Source: Planctomycetota bacterium (GTDB lineage Bacteria; Planctomycetota; PLA2; JAEUHO01). From it: a stretch of DNA of 8,223 nt. The notes beneath the pieces were generated by a model, which saw only the letters and a list, made by a program, of their open reading frames with translations, was not told the DNA's origin and searched no databases. The DNA is taken from assembly GCA_029213105.1 (NCBI GenBank), contig JARGNS010000028.1:7892-16114 (forward strand), in the 5' to 3' direction. Shown here one piece after another: positions 1 to 4,750 of the stretch. The translations under genes and the position numbers were made by a program. Position 1 is the first letter of the stretch. Each line of letters starts with the position of its first letter.

Positions 1-170
1 AGCGCGTGCTCGTGCCGGGCGTAGGCCTCCAGGACCTGCCCGCGCGCCCAGGCCTTGTCCCGCTGGGCCAGCAGGGGCTGGAGGGCCGCCCAGAGCCCGG
101 CCTCCCAGTCGATGAGGGTCCCGTAGCAGTCGAAGCTCAGGACCTGGAAGGGGGCGAAGAGGCTGGGCAT
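1..170 (-). CDS. HAD-superfamily type II (2-haloacid dehalogenase-like) hydrolase, N-terminal fragment
   Basis: The minus strand reads from ATG at 170-168 to the left edge, giving 56 residues of an incomplete protein. Residues 13-23 read FDCYGTLIDWE. This is HAD motif I, with Asp14 as the predicted nucleophile. In HAD phosphatases the second residue after the nucleophile is an Asp acid/base; here it is Tyr16. That resembles 2-haloacid dehalogenases (DAYGTL type) and the related type II enzymes, so a C-halogen hydrolase or an uncharacterised relative is more likely than a phosphatase. The following helix, rich in Leu, Ala and Trp, fits the start of the cap region. A GGGAG Shine-Dalgarno-like sequence lies six bases before the ATG. 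The gene is divergent from the MORN-CAP gene, with 112 bases between the starts. Motifs II-IV lie outside the window, so the substrate cannot be judged. Confidence 0.85.
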   Translation of the reverse strand, partial: MPSLFAPFQVLSFDCYGTLIDWEAGLWAALQPLLAQRDKAWARGQVLEAYARHEHA

Positions 171-196
171 GGGAGGCTCCCGAGGAGGTGCGGCGC

Positions 197-202
197 AGTC
201 TA
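197..202 (-). promoter_or_regulatory. Possible -10 element of the HAD gene
   Basis: On the minus strand this reads TAGACT, a match to the TANNNT -10 consensus, 26 bases upstream of the HAD start codon. No convincing -35 box was found at the usual distance, so this rests on the -10 match and its position in a 112-base divergent intergenic region. Confidence 0.3.
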
Positions 203-282
203 GGCCGTTTTCTTCTCAGGTTGCGCCATGAGGCCGGTCGATCGGACCCTTGGAAGTGTGGGTTGCATGGGGGGGAGAACCC

Positions 283-1695
283 GTGCGCCTCGGTCTCATT
301 GCTGCTGCCCTGCTTGGCCTCTGCGCCCTCCATCCTACCAAGGTCCTCGCTGCGGAGTCCGCCGCGCCCCCCGCGTCCGCGACGTACGAGGGCGGTCAGG
401 TCGAGCGCGACGACGAAGGCCGCCCCCATGGCGCATTCGTGCGCCTGCACGCCCATGGCGTCGTGGCCGTGCGGGCGAGCTACCACCACGGCCTCCTCAA
501 GGGGTTGCACAAGACCTACGACGAGGCGGGACGCCTGCTCGTCCAGAAGACCTACCGTCGCGGCGAGCTCCATGGGTCGTGGAAGGACTACCACCCCAAC
601 AAGCGCCTCAAGCTGACCGCGAACTACCGCCACGGGAAGCTCCACGGCACCTATCTCGTGCGTGACCCCAAGGGCCTGACGGTCCTCAAGACGACCTACA
701 AGGAAGGGCTCCTCCACGGGAAGCTGCAGGCCTTCGAAGGCCGGCGCAAGATCTCCGAGCAACGCTGGAAGCAAGGCGTGGCACTCGACGTCGACGGCGT
801 CACGCCCTTCCCGCGCGCCAAGGAGACGATCACCGGTGAGGTGCAGCGACTCCTCGCAGGCGACGGCGTGCTCTCCGAGGATCCCCTCGAGGCGGACCGC
901 GAGCTCGCCTTGCGCTACCTCAAGGCCTATCGCTGCATCAGCGGCGTGCCCTACGACGACATCGCCATCGACGCCGGCCACCAGGCCCACGCCCAGGCGG
1001 CGGCCGAGGTGTGCCGCGACCTCGGCCACATCACGCACTTCCCGAAGAACCCCGGGTGGGATGGCACGCGCTTCGACTTCGCCGCGGTCGGCACGAAGAG
1101 CTCCAACCTGGCGCAGGGCATGATCGCCTGCGAGTCCATCCGCGGGTACATGGACGACTCGGATGCGCGCAACATCGCGAAGGTCGGCCACCGTGCGTGG
1201 TGCATCAATCCGCGCATGACGCACACGGGCTTCGGCACCGTGGATCGCTTCAGTGCCATGTGGTCCATCAGCAGCGGACGCACGAAGGTGCCCGACCACG
1301 ATGTCGTGGCCTGCCCTGGCCCGGGCTACGCGCCCGGCCCCTGGTTCGGCACGCACTGGGCCTGGAGCGCGTCCCTGGACAAGAAGCGCTGGGACGCCCC
1401 CGGCAAGGTGGACATCGAGGTCGTGGCCGTCGACGCCATGTTCCTGCCCCAGGGCGAGCCGCTTGCCCTGGACCATCAGTCGGTGCTGACGAAGTCCGCC
1501 GGCACGCCGTACATGCTGGTCTTCCGTCCCGTCGGCTTCTCACTGAAGCCGGGGACGCGCTACCGCGTGACCGTGGACGGGCTCAGCGCGAAGGGCAAGC
1601 CCCGCGCGCTGCGCTACTACGTCGAGTTCTTCGATCTGGCGTATGTGACGCCGCGGGTGCCCCGGCCGAAGGCCGAAGTCACCTCGGCACGCTAG
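283..1695 (+). CDS. Exported MORN-repeat protein with C-terminal CAP-like domain
   Basis: I place the start at GTG 283. GGGGAG lies five bases upstream, and the protein then begins with a clean signal peptide (Arg2, hydrophobic LGLIAAALLGLCAL, cleavage near LAA|ES at about residue 24). The in-frame TTG at 250 would add eleven residues before it. The product has 470 residues. About residues 35-160 hold MORN_2-type repeats of roughly 22-24 residues with the recurring pattern Y-x-x-G-x-L-H-G (for example YRRGELHGSW, YRHGKLHGTY, YKEGLLHGKL). About residues 195-335 resemble the SCP/CAP fold: an early HAQAAAEVCRDLGHITHFP segment, NLAQG, and GHRAWCINP at 302-310 followed by TGFGT. Several cysteines in this part could form disulfides outside the cytoplasm. 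MORN_2 repeats often mediate surface or protein contacts. Bacterial CAP domains are mostly of unknown activity, so no reaction is assigned. The TAG stop overlaps that of the convergent minus-strand gene. Confidence 0.85.
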   Translation: MRLGLIAAALLGLCALHPTKVLAAESAAPPASATYEGGQVERDDEGRPHGAFVRLHAHGVVAVRASYHHGLLKGLHKTYDEAGRLLVQKTYRRGELHGSWKDYHPNKRLKLTANYRHGKLHGTYLVRDPKGLTVLKTTYKEGLLHGKLQAFEGRRKISEQRWKQGVALDVDGVTPFPRAKETITGEVQRLLAGDGVLSEDPLEADRELALRYLKAYRCISGVPYDDIAIDAGHQAHAQAAAEVCRDLGHITHFPKNPGWDGTRFDFAAVGTKSSNLAQGMIACESIRGYMDDSDARNIAKVGHRAWCINPRMTHTGFGTVDRFSAMWSISSGRTKVPDHDVVACPGPGYAPGPWFGTHWAWSASLDKKRWDAPGKVDIEVVAVDAMFLPQGEPLALDHQSVLTKSAGTPYMLVFRPVGFSLKPGTRYRVTVDGLSAKGKPRALRYYVEFFDLAYVTPRVPRPKAEVTSAR

Positions 1696-2075
1696 CGACG
1701 AGCGGAGGCGGGGGGCGTCGGGAGGCTGGCGCTGCTGCGCACGGGCGTCTTCTTGCTCGTGCGGACGACCTTGGCCGCCTTCGGCGTGGCCGCACGGCGT
1801 GCGTTGCGTGCGGGCTGCGCGGCGGAGAGCCGCAGCCCCATGCCGAGCATGATCTCGCGCGCCGAAGCGCTGGGCGGGCCGCGCCAGGTGCGTGTGCGAC
1901 CGTTGAGGGACGTGGACCACGTCCCGGGGTGACCTCAGCAGTGGCCCGCGGCCCAGGAGTACACCTGGCCCGAGCGGCCCGTCTTGCGGAAGGTGGAATC
2001 GGCACTCGCCACCGGGGCGAGGATGAGGAGGCATGCGGCGGTCGCGAGGACCGTGCGCTGTAGCCGTTGAAACAT
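1692..2075 (-). CDS. Small exported candidate selenoprotein with adjacent Cys-Sec (HCUGH) motif
   Basis: Translation starts at ATG 2075-2073, with AGGAG seven to eight bases upstream. Residues 1-25 are a textbook signal peptide (MFQRLQRT, then a hydrophobic core ending ASA|DS). A conventional reading stops at TGA (1937-1935) after 46 residues, at YSWAAGHC. The same frame then stays open for 80 more codons, 71 of them ending in G or C by my count, to TAG at 1694-1692, where it meets the MORN-CAP stop. The TGA is followed at SECIS distance by an 8-9 bp hairpin. I therefore read a 127-residue protein with Sec47. The mature form has only Cys46 and Sec47 as thiol/selenol residues, flanked by His45 and His49 (HCUGH, then PGTW). 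The C-terminal 40 residues are rich in Ala, Arg, Lys, Ser and Pro, suggesting a disordered basic tail. I do not recognise the family. Redox or metal-binding roles in the envelope are possible. A 46-residue peptide or a pseudogene is the alternative reading. Confidence 0.7.
1907..1937 (-). promoter_or_regulatory. Bacterial SECIS element of the small selenoprotein (UGA plus hairpin)
   Basis: The minus strand reads UGA (1937-1935), nine bases, then arm GGGACGTG (1925-1918), loop GUC (1917-1915) and arm CACGTCCC (1914-1907). The apical loop starts 17 bases after the UGA and begins with G, inside the window described for bacterial SECIS elements (about 16-37 bases, G among the first two loop bases). 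Drawn with one pair fewer, the loop is GGUCC, close to the GGUCU loop of the E. coli fdhF SECIS that SelB binds. The stem is perfect. It lies inside the coding frame, as bacterial SECIS elements do. SelB binding is inferred. Confidence 0.72.
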
Positions 2076-2159
2076 CGGATATCTCCTGTCAGACGTGCGC
2101 TCTTGGGGGGGACGTCGTCCGACGAAGCGCGGCATGTTGCCGCTGGGACCCTGTCTGTC

Positions 2160-2180
2160 CAGCCTTTCGGCGACAGGCTG
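2160..2180. repeat. Inverted repeat in the divergent intergenic region
   Basis: CAGCCT (2160-2165) and AGGCTG (2175-2180) form a perfect 6 bp inverted repeat around nine bases. It lies between the divergent small selenoprotein and mddA-like genes, about 85 bases upstream of the first and 180 upstream of the second. It could be an operator or a small leader hairpin, or chance. Confidence 0.3.
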
Positions 2181-2196
2181 TAGGGCGTTGTAGGGC
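2179..2196. repeat. Tandem TGTAGGGC direct repeat
   Basis: TGTAGGGC occurs at 2179-2186 and again at 2189-2196. The copies are offset by ten bases, one helical turn, so they face the same side of DNA. They abut the 2160-2180 inverted repeat in the 284-base region between the divergent genes. This spacing suits a regulator binding site, but nothing identifies the protein. Confidence 0.3.
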
Positions 2197-2359
2197 CTTT
2201 CTGGTCGATCCTCACACCACCCCGTGCGCGCCACGCCATGGGCAGCTCCAACCCCTTGCAGAGGGGGCACTTGTGGCGGTGCGCAGGAATCCTCGCTTTT
2301 CCCGTCCGCCGGGCCGGAAAACGGGAGTTGGGCGCCCGGAAGCCCCGGGAGGAACCCCC

Positions 2360-3136
2360 ATGTCGCGCATCTTCGGTCTGCTCTACGGCGTCATCTGCTA
2401 CGCCATCGGGATGGGTGCGATCACCTATCTCATCTTCTTCCTGGGCGGCGTCTTCGTGCCGCGGACCCTCGATGGCGGCCAAGCGCCGGCGCTCGGCGTG
2501 GCCGTCGCGGTGAACGTGGCGCTGCTGCTGCTGTTCGCCCTGCAGCACAGCGTCATGCCGCGGCGTCGCTTCAAGACGTGGCTGACGCGCGTCGTGCCCC
2601 CGTCCTGCGAGCGCAGCACCTACGTTCTCGCGTCCGGCCTGGCCCTGATCGTGCTCTACGTCGGCTGGCAGCCCATGCCCGGCGTGGTCTGGTCGGTCGA
2701 GCACGAGGCGCTGCGCGTGGCGCTCTACATCCTGCAGGGGCTGGGGTGGACCGTGCTCGTCGCTGCGACCTTCATGCTCAGCCACTGGGAGCTCTTCGGG
2801 CTCGCGCAGGTCTGGGCGCATGTCCGAGGGCGCTCGGTGCCCGGGCCCACGTTCCGCATGCCGGGCTTCTACCGCCATGTCCGCCATCCGATCCAGCTCG
2901 GCGTGCTGCTCGGGATCTGGATCACGCCCGACATGAGCGCGGGACGCCTGCTGTTCTGCGTGGCGATGACGATGTACATCCTCGCCGCGCTGGTGTTCCT
3001 CGAGGAGCCGGACCTCGTGCGCGAGTTCGGCGACACCTACCGCCGCTACCGCCACCGCGCCGGCATGCTCCTGCCGAAGTTCGGGGGCCGGGCGACCTCG
3101 TCGGACGGCGCCGCACGCCCCGCCGCACGCCCTTGA
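2360..3136 (+). CDS. mddA: Membrane S-methyltransferase, methanethiol S-methyltransferase (MddA)-like
   Basis: The ATG at 2360 is preceded by GGGAGGAA at a spacing of five bases, which fixes the start although the frame is open further upstream. The 258-residue product has about five membrane segments (near residues 5-30, 47-68, 86-105, 118-140 and 190-215). It carries the signatures of the NnrU/PEMT/ICMT-like membrane methyltransferases: LQHSVMPRRRFK near the second helix, ERSTYVL, a W-x-PMPGVVW stretch, then FYRHVRHPIQLGVLLGIW and a C-terminal FLEEPDLVREFGDTYRRYR. The RHP and EEPDL...Y..Y elements form the SAM-binding and catalytic end of this superfamily. The overall pattern fits MddA, which methylates methanethiol to dimethyl sulfide in the inner membrane using SAM. 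Other substrates in the same fold are possible. The gene lies divergent from one candidate selenoprotein and 101 bases upstream of the selenoprotein msrA, which points to sulfur or selenium one-carbon metabolism. The last 20 residues are a low-complexity tail. Confidence 0.68.
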   Translation: MSRIFGLLYGVICYAIGMGAITYLIFFLGGVFVPRTLDGGQAPALGVAVAVNVALLLLFALQHSVMPRRRFKTWLTRVVPPSCERSTYVLASGLALIVLYVGWQPMPGVVWSVEHEALRVALYILQGLGWTVLVAATFMLSHWELFGLAQVWAHVRGRSVPGPTFRMPGFYRHVRHPIQLGVLLGIWITPDMSAGRLLFCVAMTMYILAALVFLEEPDLVREFGDTYRRYRHRAGMLLPKFGGRATSSDGAARPAARP

Positions 3137-3155
3137 GGCCAGGGGGGCCGAGGGC
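3129..3155 (+). terminator. Terminator-like hairpin at the mddA-like stop codon
   Basis: GCCCT (3129-3133) pairs with AGGGC (3151-3155), and GGCC (3137-3140) pairs with GGCC (3146-3149) around loop AGGGG. A small internal loop holds the TGA stop. No T-run follows, so intrinsic termination is uncertain. It may be an RNA 3'-end stabiliser. Confidence 0.33.
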
Positions 3156-3224
3156 GACGCGGTTGATCCTGGACCTTTGCATGCTTCTGACCTTGGCGGC
3201 CGCGCCCCCCGGTCGGGGTCCGGC

Positions 3225-3230
3225 TACCCT
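3225..3230 (+). promoter_or_regulatory. -10 element of a probable leaderless msrA promoter
   Basis: TACCCT matches TANNNT and ends seven bases before the ATG at 3238. That would place the transcription start at or next to the A of the ATG. No Shine-Dalgarno sequence precedes this ATG, which agrees with a leaderless message. The same arrangement occurs at 7014-7019. Confidence 0.42.
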
Positions 3231-3237
3231 GTCGCCC

Positions 3238-4002
3238 ATGACCGTCCTTCCGAATCGCGTACGCGACTGGCTGCCTGCCCTCGGCCTGTGCCTGGCGATG
3301 GTCCTGCCTGGAGCTGCCATGGCCGACTCGCACGATCCCGTAGCCATCGCCCCCGACGCGGCGCGCGCCGGGGGCGCCTCGGTCGCCACCTTCGCCCTCG
3401 GGTGATTCTGGGGACCCGACGCCCAGTTTGGGAGTCTCCCCGGTGTCTTGCGAACGCGCGTCGGCTACGCGGGTGGAACCAAGAAGAAGCCCACGTACCG
3501 CAGCATCGGCGATCACACCGAAGCGATCCAGATCGAGTTCGATCCGAAGGTGATCAGCTACGACACCTTGCTCACGATGTTCTGGGCCGGACACGATGCG
3601 TTCGGGCGCGCGTGGTCCACGCAGTACAAGGCCGTGCTCTGGACCCATGGTGCTGCGCAGGCGAAAGCGGCGAAGGCCTCGCTTGCCGCCCTCGAGAAGC
3701 GCACCAAGCGCAAGGTCACGACCGCCATCGTGGCCGCGACGCCCTTCTGGATCGCCGAGGACTACCACCAGAAGTACTACCTGCGCGGCCGCGAGGGCCT
3801 CGTGCAGGCGATCCTGGGTGAGAAGGCGACGGCCGAAGGCATCCGCGAGAGCACGCTGGCCGCGCGTGTGAACGGCTGGCTGACCGGCTTCGGCAAGCCT
3901 GCCGAGATCGCCGCCCAGGTGGAGGCCTTCGGCCTCGAGCCCAAGGCCCGCAAGGCATTGCAGAAGGCCCTGGGCAAGCGCAGCCCCGTCCTCTGCAAGT
4001 AG
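3238..4002 (+). CDS. msrA: Exported peptide-methionine (S)-S-oxide reductase MsrA with catalytic selenocysteine (UGA at 3403-3405)
   Basis: Reading ATG 3238 through an in-frame TGA at 3403-3405 to TAG at 4000-4002 gives a complete 254-residue MsrA. The normal active site GCFWG appears as G-U-FWG, with Sec56 exactly at the catalytic Cys, followed by GVLRTRVGYAGG. Glu95 (DHTEAIQIEFDP) is the conserved acid, QYKAVLW corresponds to the usual QYRSAIF, and DYHQKYY (175-181) is the conserved YHQ. Residues 1-29 form a signal peptide (ending AMA|DS), so the enzyme should work outside the cytoplasm. The only Cys in the mature protein is Cys253, in the C-terminal SPVLCK, well placed to resolve the selenenic acid. 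The loop between HD and QY is a few residues shorter than in E. coli MsrA (no RQGxDxG). A SECIS-like hairpin follows the UGA. An upstream in-frame ATG at 3181 is disfavoured because the signal peptide would be buried. MsrA reduces methionine-S-sulfoxide. A nonsense mutation is the alternative. Confidence 0.88.
3403..3443 (+). promoter_or_regulatory. Bacterial SECIS-like element of msrA (UGA plus hairpin)
   Basis: After UGA (3403-3405), CTGGGG (3408-3413) pairs with CCCCGG (3438-3443, including one G-U pair), extended by A3414-T3437. After an internal loop, CCCA (3422-3425) pairs with TGGG (3429-3432) around loop GUU (3426-3428). The apical loop starts 20 bases past the UGA and begins with G, as bacterial SECIS elements do. 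It is less regular than the hairpin at 1907-1925, so folding should be computed. Confidence 0.58.
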
Positions 4003-4006
4003 CCCC

Positions 4007-4750
4007 TCACTCCAGCTCTTCGCGGATCTCCTTGCCGAGGCGCGCGTAGGCCTTGGCCGGCTTGCTGCCCGCCGCGAACGCCCAGACCGGTGCACGGTGC
4101 ACGCCCATCTTCTCGACCGTGCTCGCGTAGGGGATGCGGGCACGCAGCGGCTCGTAGGCCAGGTCTTCGGGATGCTTGCAGATCTTGCGATGCATGGCCT
4201 TGCGTCCATCCACCATGCTGAAGAACGGCAGCACGAGGGGCGCACGGCCGCGACGGCCCTTGAGGTGCTTCTTGAGCTGCCGCAGCGTGTTGACCGACAG
4301 CGTCGTGGGGATCGTCGGCACGATCAGGGCGTCGACGACGTCGAACAGTGCCTCGGACCCCACGCCGATGCTGGGTGCGCAGTCGAGGAAGAGGACGTCG
4401 TACTCCTTGGCCAGGCGCTTGATGAGCCGCTTCAGCTTGCGCGTGGGCTTGCGGGTGCGGTCGAACGTGATGTCCATGTGGCGCGCGGAGAAGTCGGCCG
4501 GGATCAGGTCGAGGCCCTCGTAGTCCGTTCCGCGGATGGCGTTCTCGGGGCGGCCCTTGCGCATCAACAGGCGCTTGAAGCCGCCCTTCACCTTCGGCTT
4601 CACGCGGAAGTAGAAGGACGACGCACCCTGGGGGTCGAGGTCCCAGATGAGCGTGCGCGCGCCCTGGCGTGCCGAGTCGTGGGCCAGGTTGACCGTGGCC
4701 GCCGTCTTGCCGACGCCGCCCTTGATGTTGTAGCAAGCGAGGACCTTCAT
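4007..4750 (-). CDS. Orphan ParA-like ATPase
   Basis: This 247-residue protein starts at ATG 4750-4748 with AGGAG about eight bases upstream. It has the deviant Walker A motif KGGVGKT at residues 10-16 with the signature Lys10, the DLDPQG switch at 37-42, and Walker B FLDCAPS at 121-127. That defines a MinD/ParA P-loop ATPase that dimerises on ATP. Such proteins bind nucleoid DNA or membrane in the ATP form and move plasmids, chromosomes or protein cargo. No amphipathic MinD-type tail is seen, and basic stretches (about 99-114) could bind DNA. No parB or centromere-like repeat lies nearby. The start codon overlaps the stop of the CHAD gene (ATGA), so the two are translationally coupled and the partner is probably that protein. 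It is convergent with msrA, with four bases between the stop codons. Confidence 0.88.
   Translation of the reverse strand: MKVLACYNIKGGVGKTAATVNLAHDSARQGARTLIWDLDPQGASSFYFRVKPKVKGGFKRLLMRKGRPENAIRGTDYEGLDLIPADFSARHMDITFDRTRKPTRKLKRLIKRLAKEYDVLFLDCAPSIGVGSEALFDVVDALIVPTIPTTLSVNTLRQLKKHLKGRRGRAPLVLPFFSMVDGRKAMHRKICKHPEDLAYEPLRARIPYASTVEKMGVHRAPVWAFAAGSKPAKAYARLGKEIREELE

Noticed and set aside
1907..1925. The 19-base palindrome as a protein-binding operator
   Set aside because: It is inside a coding frame and at SECIS distance from the UGA. An RNA hairpin explains it better.
1935..2075. A standalone 46-residue secreted peptide ending at GHC
   Set aside because: The in-frame continuation with strong third-position G/C, the SECIS hairpin and the exact fit to the next stop codon favour UGA decoding as Sec. 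It remains the fallback if the genome lacks a Sec pathway.
2200..2300. Minus-strand frame with HKCPLCKG, a zinc-ribbon-like CxxC
   Set aside because: No start codon with an RBS precedes it, no second CxxC is present, and the reading decays into low-quality sequence over the promoter region. Probably chance.
1679..3055. Long minus-strand open frame antisense to mddA
   Set aside because: Its translation is Arg/Ala/His-rich without domains and it is the mirror of a clear membrane protein gene, as expected in GC-rich DNA.
3448..4002. A truncated MsrA starting after the active site, or a msrA pseudogene
   Set aside because: The same frame reads through the TGA with signal peptide and active-site homology upstream. 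The TGA falls exactly on the catalytic residue and the rest of the gene shows no decay.
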